This document shows, in pieces, positions 18,734-29,030 of a stretch of 64,000 bases of DNA (position 1 is its first letter; each line of letters starts with the position of its first letter). This DNA is from Gammaproteobacteria bacterium MFB021. Its GTDB lineage: Bacteria > Pseudomonadota > Gammaproteobacteria > Pseudomonadales > Halomonadaceae. A program made the translations under genes and the position numbers. The stretch lies in assembly GCA_000737985.1 (NCBI GenBank), contig JNVT01000096.1, forward strand, positions 1 through 64,000. The letters run 5' to 3'. Below the pieces are notes generated by a model that was given only the letters and a program-made list of their open reading frames with translations, searched no databases and was not told the DNA's origin.

Positions 18734-21700
18734 CGGTTGATCCCCGCGCCTGCGGGGAACGGTCGATTCGTCGTTGTCGTAGCGCAGCCAATTGCGGTTG
18801 ATCCCCGCGCCTGCGGGGAACGGCTGTCGTAGGTCTTCTCGGCGTCGGCCAGCTCCGGTTGATCCCCGCGCCTGCGGGGAACGGAAGACAAAACCCGAGA
18901 AGTCAAGATGCCTAACCGGTTGATCCCCGCGCCTGCGGGGAACGGAGTTTTACTATCTGCCATTGTTGACCCCCATGCGGTTGATCCCCGCGCCTGCGGG
19001 GAACGGCGGTACATCGGGCAGCGTATCCATCAAGCCCCCGGTTGATCCCCGCGCCTGCGGGGAACGGGACGACGGCGAAGACCCCGACCCCGAAGCGATC
19101 GGTTGATCCCCGCGCCTGCGGGGAACGGCGGGTTATCCCACTTTAGAGCAGCTAGTCCCACGGTTGATCCCCGCGCCTGCGGGGAACGGCTACCCCACAT
19201 GCGTTCCTGGTGTGCGGCTACCGGTTGATCCCCGCGCCTGCGGGGAACGGTCGTTGAGTCGATAGACGATTGATCGGAAAGTCGGTTGATCCCCGCGCCT
19301 GCGGGGAACGGCATCCTCACCGGTGAATCGCGGGTCAGTCATGCGGTTGATCCCCGCGCCTGCGGGGAACGGCGTAAGTCGTCACCGATCACGCCGGTGT
19401 AATGCGGTTGATCCCCGCGCCTGCGGGGAACGGAACTGCGTGTCGCTGGCAAGGCCCTGGAAATACGGTTGATCCCCGCGCCTGCGGGGAACGGTTCATG
19501 GGTGCCGGCGAGGCGATTGAATGGGGCGGTTGATCCCCGCGCCTGCGGGGAACGGAAGTGCTTGGCCAGCGGCTTCGCGTCCTTGTACGGTTGATCCCCG
19601 CGCCTGCGGGGAACGGCTGCCGCCCAGGGCGCCGTCACTGCCTCAGATCGGTTGATCCCCGCGCCTGCGGGGAACGGTCGGCAAGATGGGCATCGACAGC
19701 ATTGGTCAGCGGTTGATCCCCGCGCCTGCGGGGAACGGGCCGTGGTCTACTCGGCCCCGGAGGGAGAGCCGCGGTTGATCCCCGCGCCTGCGGGGAACGG
19801 GTCGGGGTGATACCAGCCTGTCACCGGTCCGTCGGTTGATCCCCGCGCCTGCGGGGAACGGGATCGCCACCCTTCCGTAGCCCCCGGCTATGCACGGTTG
19901 ATCCCCGCGCCTGCGGGGAACGGGAGCCCTCCCAAGACGTCACGATGATCATTCGCGGTTGATCCCCGCGCCTGCGGGGAACGGATCATCCGCCTGGGGC
20001 CGACGCGTCAGCTTGGCGGTTGATCCCCGCGCCTGCGGGGAACGGGTCATCGGCAACATCGCCAGCCACAACCGCCGCGGTTGATCCCCGCGCCTGCGGG
20101 GAACGGTTTTGATACTCTAGGGCTCACGGTCGAGAGTGCGGTTGATCCCCGCGCCTGCGGGGAACGGCACGGCGCGCCGGGCTATCTGGTTGCCCCGGTC
20201 GGTTGATCCCCGCGCCTGCGGGGAACGGGGGTGCGAGTGGACAACGGCCATCAGCCCGGCCGGTTGATCCCCGCGCCTGCGGGGAACGGCGTTAGCCAAG
20301 ATCCGTACCGCCGAGCTGAGCCGGTTGATCCCCGCGCCTGCGGGGAACGGGTTCTTGAGCGCCAGTCTTGCGATACCGATGGCGGTTGATCCCCGCGCCT
20401 GCGGGGAACGGTATCGAAATTGCAATATCGCTACCAAATAAGGCGGTTGATCCCCGCGCCTGCGGGGAACGGCAGCTTCAAGCCGGCCCACAGCGCGGCG
20501 AGGTCGGTTGATCCCCGCGCCTGCGGGGAACGGTGGTCGCCAATGTTCGCCAGGGCACCTCAATCCGGTTGATCCCCGCGCCTGCGGGGAACGGCGAGTG
20601 CGGCATCGCGCCGTAGATGGCGGCATCGGTTGATCCCCGCGCCTGCGGGGAACGGCGATCATGAGGTGCGCTCCTGATCTAGTTGTTCGGTTGATCCCCG
20701 CGCCTGCGGGGAACGGGCCGGTGGGCGCCGTCATTGAATCGCCCTGCACGGTTGATCCCCGCGCCTGCGGGGAACGGTCGGCGTCGTAGCTCTCGATGGC
20801 CGAGTCTTGCGGTTGATCCCCGCGCCTGCGGGGAACGGCGGCGCGGTGTACTCGTGCATCTACGTGCTGTCGGTTGATCCCCGCGCCTGCGGGGAACGGG
20901 CCGGCGGCGGTAAGCACGCCCTGGTCGCCGCCGGTTGATCCCCGCGCCTGCGGGGAACGGTTCCGGCATCCCCGGCTTGTCTCATTCCGCGACGGTTGAT
21001 CCCCGCGCCTGCGGGGAACGGGGCAAAAACTGAACCTACGCCCCGCTCTGCAACGGTTGATCCCCGCGCCTGCGGGGAACGGTGCTCGTCAACGCCCCCT
21101 GGATTGTTGCCGGACGGTTGATCCCCGCGCCTGCGGGGAACGGTAACTGACCATGAGCGATCCCTTCTTCGACGGCGGTTGATCCCCGCGCCTGCGGGGA
21201 ACGGGCGCCGTTCCGGTCGCTGGTTGTGGTCCAGGTCGGTTGATCCCCGCGCCTGCGGGGAACGGAATCGCCGATCGGCCCGCACGGCGCAGCCAACCGG
21301 TTGATCCCCGCGCCTGCGGGGAACGGATGAGGCGGCAGCACCCGACTGCACAACGCGGCGGTTGATCCCCGCGCCTGCGGGGAACGGTTACGGCGTCGCC
21401 CTAGTAAAGAGAAGGGTTTCGGTTGATCCCCGCGCCTGCGGGGAACGGTCGAACGGATCGGGGCCGGTGCTGGGCTTCGGCGGTTGATCCCCGCGCCTGC
21501 GGGGAACGGATACTGGCCATGCTGATAGCGGCCTGGTATTTCGGTTGATCCCCGCGCCTGCGGGGAACGGGGTTGGCCATCATTCCCAAGCACCGGCGAA
21601 ATCGGTTGATCCCCGCGCCTGCGGGGAACGGGTGTCTCGCGTCGGTTCGAGGGGCCGCGGGTCCGGTTGATCCCCGCGCCTGCGGGGAACGGGGCCAGCA

Positions 21701-22241
21701 TCACATCATCGAAGGTCACCCGATCGGTTGATCCCCGCGCCTGCGGGGAACGGTGGGGTAGGGCTCAGAAAGCGGCGAGCGCGGCCGGTTGATCCCCGCG
21801 CCTGCGGGGAACGGATCAGATCGAACGTCGTGGACTGCCTGACGATCGGTTGATCCCCGCGCCTGCGGGGAACGGCCAGACCAACTCCCTGGTTAACAGC
21901 CAGGTCACGGTTGATCCCCGCGCCTGCGGGGAACGGCCAGACCAACTCCCTGGTTAACAGCCAGGTCACGGTTGATCCCCGCGCCTGCGGGGAACGGCAC
22001 GGCAGTCTCGATGCCGCCTGGGATGCCTGCGGTTGATCCCCGCGCCTGCGGGGAACGGTCGATCTCGCCTCGAGCAGCGAACGTGCTGGACGGTTGATCC
22101 CCGCGCCTGCGGGGAACGGACTACCGCTCGATGAGCTTCGCGATGTGGCATCGGTTGATCCCCGCGCCTGCGGGGAACGGGTTGTCAGCGTTTCACAGGT
22201 GGGATCATCGGACGGTTGATCCCCGCGCCTGCGGGGAACGG
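18734..22241 (-). CRISPR. type I-E CRISPR array, 58 repeats and 57 spacers
   Basis: I located 58 copies of a 29-bp repeat. Read in crRNA direction (minus strand) it starts CCGTTCCCCGCAGG and ends GCGGGGATCAACCG, the I-E hairpin type. The start-to-start distance is 61 bp except for two 62-bp steps (spacers at 19739-19771 and 19862-19894 are 33 nt; the other 55 are 32 nt). The repeats I read are identical, including the leader-distal one at 18734, where decay is usual. The orientation follows from the repeat and from the leader and cas2 lying at the right end, so the newest spacer is 22181-22212. Two spacers are identical (21876-21907 and 21937-21968). The array was presumably long active. Confidence 0.98.
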
Positions 22242-22351
22242 TCTAATCGTAGACGTTTGTTTTGAAAGAACAAAATCGCCGGTGGAAATTCCACCAGCGA
22301 TTCTGATCATTACTTGAACAACAACTTTTTGTTAAAGATCTTTAGAAACAG
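22242..22351 (-). promoter_or_regulatory. CRISPR leader with hairpin and possible crRNA promoter
   Basis: This is the 110-bp AT-rich leader between cas2 and the first repeat. A near-perfect 14-bp inverted repeat (22274-22287 with 22289-22302, arms containing GGTGGAA/TTCCACC) is followed on the minus strand by T-rich sequence, like a terminator for the cas operon. Downstream of it, TTGTTC, 16 bp and TACGAT (22246-22251) could serve as a weak promoter placed almost at the first repeat. Integration signals such as an IHF site were not identified with confidence. Confidence 0.6.
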
Positions 22352-23566
<1,215 letters not shown>

Positions 23567-23570
<4 letters not shown>

Positions 23571-24271
23571 ACCTCGCCCGGCACTCGACGCAGCAGCAAC
23601 AGCCCGCAGCCGAAGGCCTTGGCGCGGCCGACACCCTGCGCCAGCGTCTCGCTCAACCGGGCAGGATCGGTGACGTCCAGTAGCCCTTCGTAATCCACGC
23701 TGGAGTAGCGGATGGGGTTAGCGCCACCTTTCTTGCTCAAAACATGCTGGCGATAGGCGCCAACTTCCGGTGTCACCGGCAGCGTGAACCCCAAGGTGTC
23801 GACACGGCGGCTGAGCCATTGGCGTGCGGCCGAATCCATGGCCTCGACGCAGGCCTGACTCGTTCGTTCGCCGGGAGAAAAAGGCTTTCTCGCGTCCATC
23901 AGCACGTCCGCACGATGCGAACGCCTGCCTTTCTCCGTCGCTTTATCGATCGTCGGATTGGCCCGTAACCGGAAGGCCAGCCTGTCGCCTTTTTCCAGCT
24001 GTGGCGCAAAGGGTTTGCACTGGACGTCCAGCCCCTCGACGGATGCCGGTGGGCGTGAAGAGACGACGTAGAACCGGGGTAACCCGGCACTCTGGCCATT
24101 GGCACTCTCCTCCATTTCTTGACGGAAGAGAAACGGGCGCTCTTCGCCGGGCGTATCGGCGAATAACTGCCAGAGCAGCTGATGCGCGGTATAGGCCCCG
24201 CCTTCCAGCACGTCGAATAGTTGCTCTCGGGTGAGGGTGTTGAGATCGACTCTGACACTCGAAAGATACAT
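23567..24271 (-). CDS. cas6e: crRNA endoribonuclease Cas6e (CasE)
   Basis: A 234-residue Cas6e that cuts the repeat hairpin and stays on the crRNA 3' end in Cascade. The N-terminal YLSSVRVDL strand, the likely catalytic His30 (AYTAHQLLW) and the C-terminal glycine-rich loop GVGRAKAFGCGLLLL are present. The start codon shares one base with the cas5e stop (TAATG), and its end overlaps cas1. The enzyme should also act on the degenerate repeats of the mini-CRISPR at 29031 if their stems suffice. Confidence 0.97.
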
Positions 24272-25053
24272 TAGCCCTCCCTCTCGACGGTCTCGGTACG
24301 TCGATGTTCCAAACGTGCCATGAACTGCCAGCGGCGGCGGCTCAAGGGCTCGTCCCAGATCTCGCTGGATTCGACCACAGCGGTATCGCCATCCAGCGCG
24401 CAGGCCTCGCCCTCCCAGGCGTAGACCACCTGTTCGGGCAATCGAAGCAGACGCCGGTCCTGAGCGTCGTTGCCGACCAGGGGCAGCCGTGGCTTATCGC
24501 CGTCCAGCTCGCTTGCGACGTCGTGATCCAGGGCGTCACGCCAGTGCGCGGCCTCAACGATGTGTGGAACCAGCGGCGCCGCCAATGGGCAGGCCTTGCG
24601 CCCGAGATAGAGCATGAAACGGGGTCTTTCCAAAGCGCGCTTGATCGTCTCCAGCGACCAGTCGGCGTCTGGCGTTACCCGCAGTGCGACGACCCAGAAA
24701 CCGTCGCAGCGATAGTCCCGCGAGGAGAGGATCGTATTGAGTACGTTCTTGGGCACCGCCAGCTCTTCCCGCCGGGTCTGATGGGTCACTTTCGCCTGCG
24801 ACGCCGGCACCTGAACGGTGTGGTAGTCGCGTAGCAGCAACCCCGGAGAGCGCTGTTTGATCGCGATACTCACGCTTTGCCGTAAGCTGAGTTGGCCGGC
24901 ATCATCGTCACGGCGGATACCCAGCGCCGCCCCGATCAGCCCGAGAATGGCGCCGCGCCCGGGGTGAGTGGCCGTGGGGCGGGTTTCGCCGACCGCGGCC
25001 TCCCCCCAGCTCGCCATCGGCGCATAGAGGCGAAAGACAAGATGGTTTGGCAT
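24271..25053 (-). CDS. cas5e: Cascade subunit Cas5e (CasD)
   Basis: A 260-residue RAMP protein that caps the 5' handle of the crRNA. It begins with the typical HLVFRLYAPMASWGEA strand. The following TRPTATHPGRGAILGLIGAALG and the LLLRDYHTVQVP segment are characteristic of Cas5e, as is the LGRKACPLAAPL block. Length is near the E. coli protein (224) with a longer C-terminus. It starts 11 bp after the cas7e stop. Confidence 0.96.
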   Translation of the reverse strand: MPNHLVFRLYAPMASWGEAAVGETRPTATHPGRGAILGLIGAALGIRRDDDAGQLSLRQSVSIAIKQRSPGLLLRDYHTVQVPASQAKVTHQTRREELAVPKNVLNTILSSRDYRCDGFWVVALRVTPDADWSLETIKRALERPRFMLYLGRKACPLAAPLVPHIVEAAHWRDALDHDVASELDGDKPRLPLVGNDAQDRRLLRLPEQVVYAWEGEACALDGDTAVVESSEIWDEPLSRRRWQFMARLEHRRTETVEREG

Positions 25054-25064
25054 ATCGCCTCCGC

Positions 25065-26159
25065 TCAGTCGTCGCCCTGGAGGAAGGCCTGAAGCGCTTG
25101 CAGATTGCCTTGGGTGACATCTCCTTCCAGCGCGGGCTTCTCATACTCCGGCGTCGCGGAGAGCACGAAGCGGCGGTCGGCCCCCGGGCCGTAAGCGTCA
25201 TCGAACGCCTGCGCCTGTCGTTCCAGCTTCTCGATCGCCTTGACCGCCTGCCCTTCGCCGTTGACCGGCTGCAAAAAGGCGGCCGACAACGAGCGCGGCT
25301 GCTGGTCGCCTTTTTCTGCCAGTAGATAGCTGGCGTGGGCGCGGGAGCCGAAGCTGTTCTGCTTGCCCTTGGGCGAGATCTTGACGGCGGACTCCACCAG
25401 CGCCGCGATGGCGCGGTCGGCCAGCGCCGAATTGCCTTGAAGATTCTCGATCAGCAGATCCCGATCGATGCAGAGGTAGAGATAGAAGAGCCCGGCGGCG
25501 AATCCCGCCTCGCCGATGTGCGCCGCGCCGCGATCTTCATCACCGGTATTGAGATCGTCGACGGCGGTAAAATAGTCGTCTTCCACTTCGGCGGCATGCA
25601 CGGTAATCGCGTGGGCGACCTGGCAGGCGGCTTCGACGTTATAGCTCGGCGCGGCCGCGAGCATGCGGCCGAACAGCGCCACGTCGACGGCAGTGGGCCG
25701 CCGTTCGAGTAGTGCCTCGAGTTCGTCGTCGCTGGGTTCGCGCTTCTCGGCGCCCAGGGTGTCCGCCAGATTCTCGACGGCCGCCAACTCCTCCGGGCCA
25801 ACGTGCACCAGTTGCTCGATCTCGTACTCGTGTTTTTCGTTCTTGTCGGCCTTACGCAGCTTGCCGAAGACGCTGGCGATTTTTTCGGCGCTGGCACCGG
25901 CGAGCTTCTCGTTGGCGCCCGCGTTGATCATCCGGTCGAAAACCTGCTTGCCCAGACGCTTGGTACGCGTGCCCTTGTGACCATCGACCGCCGACTCGAA
26001 CAGATCGGAAGTGCGCCAGTTGCGCTTGAGACTCTGCGAGGAGACACGCAGACGACGTGCGCCACCCATGAACGCCGTCTTCGGGCGGCCCAAGTCGTCG
26101 CGGTTGAGGTTGGAGGGCGGGTAGGCGGTGAGCAGATGAAGCTGAATAAAATGGCTCAT
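25065..26159 (-). CDS. cas7e: Cascade backbone subunit Cas7e (CasC)
   Basis: A 364-residue Cas7e that polymerises along the crRNA as the six-subunit Cascade backbone. Diagnostic blocks: IQLHLLTAYPPSNLNRDDLGRP at the start, FMGGARRLRVSSQSLKR, and TVHAAEVEDDYFTAVDDLN. Each subunit's thumb flips out every sixth base of the guide, which matters for the mismatch pattern of the mini-CRISPR guide at 29060-29091. The gene starts 69 bp after the cse2 stop. Confidence 0.97.
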   Translation of the reverse strand: MSHFIQLHLLTAYPPSNLNRDDLGRPKTAFMGGARRLRVSSQSLKRNWRTSDLFESAVDGHKGTRTKRLGKQVFDRMINAGANEKLAGASAEKIASVFGKLRKADKNEKHEYEIEQLVHVGPEELAAVENLADTLGAEKREPSDDELEALLERRPTAVDVALFGRMLAAAPSYNVEAACQVAHAITVHAAEVEDDYFTAVDDLNTGDEDRGAAHIGEAGFAAGLFYLYLCIDRDLLIENLQGNSALADRAIAALVESAVKISPKGKQNSFGSRAHASYLLAEKGDQQPRSLSAAFLQPVNGEGQAVKAIEKLERQAQAFDDAYGPGADRRFVLSATPEYEKPALEGDVTQGNLQALQAFLQGDD

Positions 26160-26228
26160 GACAAGTTCCCTGGAATGATCCGATCAGATGCGAAGGCGTA
26201 AGTAACGTTGAAGCGTGGCGGTGGCCGC

Positions 26229-26930
26229 TCAGTCGGCCGCTCTCTGTTTCGAGGCTCGCGCTTTGAAGTAGGCATCGCTCATAACGAAGGCGAAGCGCTG
26301 GGTCGCCTCAGTGCGGTACTGGCCCTGCCGCTCGCGATGCCAGAGGGCGACCATATCGGCCAAGCGAACCACACTGATGCGCTCATTACCGGCGAGCTTC
26401 AGTGCGCGGCGAAAGCGACGAATCAGCTCCTCTGGCGTATGGCAGTCGAGCAGCTGTTGAAAGCGCAGATCGCTGACACATGGAGTGTCAACGGTGTTGG
26501 TTCGCTTTTCGCCCAGCCGTTTGCCCATGGGGGCATCGAAGGTTTCGTTGCGTAACTCGCAGGCGACGGCGGCAATGGCAGCCCAGGTTTCGATGCGCTG
26601 AGCGCGAGCAGTCTTGGGAGGCGCCTCATGCCAGACCTGTGATTCGAGCGCCTGCCAGAGATGACGAAACGCTTCGGTCAGCATGACGGATTCGACGGTG
26701 TCGCAGCGGCGCAGCGCGGCACGCACACCACGGGGATAAGCCGGTGCCTCCGTGACCCTTCTGAGTGCCGGCGGATCGAGCGTCAGACGCTGCCACCAGC
26801 GGCGCAGCACGAGCGCCTCCTGATGCTCGAGTGCATGGAGATAGCGCTCCACCGTCTCTTCGGTTCGCTCGACCGTTTCGTTGCCGGCCATGGCGTCGCG
26901 CTGCGCCGCCTGTCGTTCTATCCCACTCAT
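26229..26930 (-). CDS. cse2: Cascade small subunit Cse2 (CasB, Cas11e)
   Basis: A 233-residue all-helical small subunit of Cascade, two copies of which stabilise the R-loop. The helix-rich Arg/Leu/Glu composition, position between cse1 and cas7e, and the motif region RFRRALKLAGNERISVVRLADMV match the family. It is longer than the E. coli protein (160), with an extended N-terminus. The start overlaps the cse1 stop by 4 nt (ATGA). Confidence 0.92.
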   Translation of the reverse strand: MSGIERQAAQRDAMAGNETVERTEETVERYLHALEHQEALVLRRWWQRLTLDPPALRRVTEAPAYPRGVRAALRRCDTVESVMLTEAFRHLWQALESQVWHEAPPKTARAQRIETWAAIAAVACELRNETFDAPMGKRLGEKRTNTVDTPCVSDLRFQQLLDCHTPEELIRRFRRALKLAGNERISVVRLADMVALWHRERQGQYRTEATQRFAFVMSDAYFKARASKQRAAD

Positions 26931-28627
26931 ACTGCGCTCCCTTCGCGATGATCTTCGGCCTGCGGCGCTTTCAACTCGAATCCGCCCTCTTCGGCGAACG
27001 CCTGCATCGTTTTACCGACCTTCTTGCCGCTGCCATTCAGGTAATCCAGCAGATAGCGCCGTGCTGCGGTGATGCGCTCTAGCTGCTGCATCTTCATGCC
27101 CTCCAACGGCCCGCTGATCGCCTGGGCATCGAAGAGCGCCAGAGCCCGGCGCTTGAGCGTGAGATACCACTGCCTGGAGATATCGGGTGAGAGCGTCGGC
27201 GTAGCCTTTGCCTCGCGCAGCGCCTCACCCATCTGACGTAGGGCATCGAAGAAGGCGAGCTGGGTCGCCTCGAAGAGCTGGGCATCGATCTGGCTCATAT
27301 CGCCCTTGGCATCCTCGGGGCGCTTGAACCAAGCACGCTTGAGCTGATTGCGCACCTGCCAGGCAACATCGCCGGCGAGATCGACGAAGCGTTTGACCCA
27401 CTCACGCAGCGTCTCCTGATGCGCTGTCGGTACACCCACCAGCGGCATCTCCACGCTGTACCAGCCACGTGGCTTCATGTTGTCCATGTCGTAGCCGAAG
27501 ACCCACAGCCGGGCATGGCGAAACAGTGCGTCGAACGCCTCGCCATCGCCTCGGGCTACCTCGACCAACTCGTATTTTTGCAGGTGGTGGGTCACTACGC
27601 GGGCAGGTAACGCCCCGCTGACCGCCTCGTCTTCGAGCACCAACCCCGGCCAGTGGCGATAACCGAGTCCGCCGGGCTGGCCCTTGCTGGAAAGCGGCAG
27701 CTCATCGGGTTTCTTGGGGTTGAGCAGGCGATAAGGCGTCAGCGGATGCCGCCAAGGCCCATCGTAGTTGGCGCCTTGTTTCTTCGAGCGCAGGCGGCGT
27801 ACCGGATGCGCCGTCTCGTCGCCGCAAAGATCGCAGCAGCCGGGCTCGTCATCGAAGAGCAGCCGGTAGCGGCGCGGCATCGACCAGAAGGGGTGCAGCG
27901 GATGCACGTCATCAGGCAGCACCTCCGTACCTTTCTTGTCGCTGACGCGGGTGTCGGCCATCCAGAAAAAGAGATCGCCATCGTCCGCGCTAGGGGCTCG
28001 CCAGCGCTGTCCGGGCTGACCCACAGCGTCGGCTGGCATGACGTTGGGCCAGAGGCGCGCCCACAGCGGCTGAGTCTCGTCTTCCGGAAGAATCAAGGTG
28101 GTCAGCGGGCCGCCGCCGCGCAGGCCGACCCGAATGCCGGCGCCCCCGGCGGGCGCATTGATCTGCATGGTATAGAGCGCCAGCGCCGCGCAGCGCTGGC
28201 AGACGGATTCGACCCGTCCCCGCTTGACGAAGAAGTCGGTGTTGTTCTTGATGCCATTGGCGCCAGGGGAGTCGATCAGCAAGCCGCTGACGGGTGCTTC
28301 CTTGACGTCTTCGAGCGGGTCGAGATCCTGCATGAAGCGCGGGCCGTCGCCGTCGAGCTCGAAGGCGGCCATGAAAGGCGCCAGCGCTGCCTCCACTTCC
28401 GCGATACTCGGCGGCTGCTGGTAGCGATCCAGCCAAGCGTCGGTGTCTTTCGGCGTCATCGCCGTCTGCAACAAGGCGATCAGAAACTGCCAGGCGGCGC
28501 CCTGAAAGTCGGCGCGCGGTAGCGCGAGGTCGAGAACATCAGGATCGGCGAGCGCCGAGGGCGAGCGATAGCGGAGTCTGCCGTCGACATGACGAAAAGG
28601 CAGCCAGGGATCAGTCAACAGGTTCAT
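26927..28627 (-). CDS. cse1: Cascade large subunit Cse1 (CasA, Cas8e)
   Basis: A 566-residue large subunit that reads the PAM and recruits Cas3. The start NLLTDPWLPFRHVDGRLR is diagnostic, and a CxxC...C zinc-like cluster (CDLCGDE region, and CQRC earlier) is present. I use the ATG at 28627; an ATG two codons upstream (28633) is equally possible and neither has a strong ribosome site. A hairpin (28653-28658 with 28669-28674) lies just ahead. It is the first cas gene of the Cascade-Cas1-Cas2 operon, 56 bp after a 38-codon ORF, and downstream of the promoter that carries the self-match of the mini-CRISPR guide. Confidence 0.96.
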   Translation of the reverse strand: MNLLTDPWLPFRHVDGRLRYRSPSALADPDVLDLALPRADFQGAAWQFLIALLQTAMTPKDTDAWLDRYQQPPSIAEVEAALAPFMAAFELDGDGPRFMQDLDPLEDVKEAPVSGLLIDSPGANGIKNNTDFFVKRGRVESVCQRCAALALYTMQINAPAGGAGIRVGLRGGGPLTTLILPEDETQPLWARLWPNVMPADAVGQPGQRWRAPSADDGDLFFWMADTRVSDKKGTEVLPDDVHPLHPFWSMPRRYRLLFDDEPGCCDLCGDETAHPVRRLRSKKQGANYDGPWRHPLTPYRLLNPKKPDELPLSSKGQPGGLGYRHWPGLVLEDEAVSGALPARVVTHHLQKYELVEVARGDGEAFDALFRHARLWVFGYDMDNMKPRGWYSVEMPLVGVPTAHQETLREWVKRFVDLAGDVAWQVRNQLKRAWFKRPEDAKGDMSQIDAQLFEATQLAFFDALRQMGEALREAKATPTLSPDISRQWYLTLKRRALALFDAQAISGPLEGMKMQQLERITAARRYLLDYLNGSGKKVGKTMQAFAEEGGFELKAPQAEDHREGSAV

Positions 28628-28683
28628 AAACATCACCACGTCACGAAATAGAGCTGGCCCTCGAGAGAGCCAGCGGCATGCCT

Positions 28684-28800
28684 TTATTTCAAGCTGAGCC
28701 ACCTCGATTTCACTGTGGAAGCCATCGGCTCGGCGACACGGAAACTCTTGATGTCGATGATCCGGCCATTCCCTAGATGCATGTAAAGTCGAAAAGTCAT
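28684..28800 (-). CDS. 38-codon ORF between cas3 and cse1 (possible CreT-like toxin gene or leader peptide)
   Basis: Not in any family I know. The ATG at 28800 has a perfect AGGAGG four nt upstream, better than that of cse1 itself, so translation is likely. The product (starts MTFRLYMHLGNGRIIDIKSF, ends SRWLSLK) is basic, has no membrane helix or signal and no Cys. Early codons include ones rare in a GC-rich genome (ACT, TTT, CGA, CTT, CTA, AAT), with AGG and TTG later. It is the first cistron behind the promoter targeted by the crRNA-like RNA at 29031-29120, the position of the toxin gene in CreTA modules. It could instead be a leader peptide for cse1. Confidence 0.6.
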   Translation of the reverse strand: MTFRLYMHLGNGRIIDIKSFRVAEPMASTVKSRWLSLK

Positions 28801-28924
28801 GTTGCCTCCTGGGGCATTGATAATGATGGAGGCGACGAATACTTGTTAGAGAGCACCAAAAACCTTAGCCTGCCGATGTGGGCAACAAGCGCAGTTCGGT
28901 GATTCGTCGCCGTTCTGCGTTCCG

Positions 28925-28966
28925 ATTTTAAAAGGTGCTTACCACAATCTAAGCAAGCCCTTTCCC
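28925..28966 (-). promoter_or_regulatory. promoter of the 38-codon ORF/Cascade operon carrying a protospacer with AAG PAM
   Basis: On the minus strand TTGCTT (28951-28956) and TTTAAA (28927-28932, 18-bp spacing) or TAAAAT (28925-28930) form a promoter with a start near 28918. On the plus strand AAG (28932-28934) is followed by a 32-nt site (28935-28966). This site equals the mini-CRISPR spacer at positions 1-7, 9-11, 13, 15-17, 19-23, 25-26 and 28. Cascade bound there would cover the -35 and spacer with the PAM touching the -10, so it should repress. A 10-bp inverted repeat (28831-28840 with 28902-28911) lies in the transcribed leader. Confidence 0.75.
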
Positions 28967-28995
28967 TCGGACGACAGGAATTGTTCTACCTACCC

Positions 28996-29024
28996 TTGGA
29001 ACATTTGTCAACAAGGTGCATCAT
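28996..29024 (+). promoter_or_regulatory. promoter of the mini-CRISPR (creA-like) RNA
   Basis: TTGGAA (28996-29001), 17 bp, CATCAT (29019-29024). The predicted start, about 29031, coincides with the first base of the first degenerate repeat. The promoter is divergent from the Cascade operon promoter, about 65 bp away. Both hexamers are partial matches. Confidence 0.55.
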
Positions 29025-29030
29025 TCGCAG

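Noticed and set aside
19030-22151. Long minus-strand reading frames with repeated PFPAGAGINR and PRRRGDQP motifs
   Set aside because: They are translations of the CRISPR repeats; the 61-bp period shifts frame each unit, and no ribosome site or domain exists.
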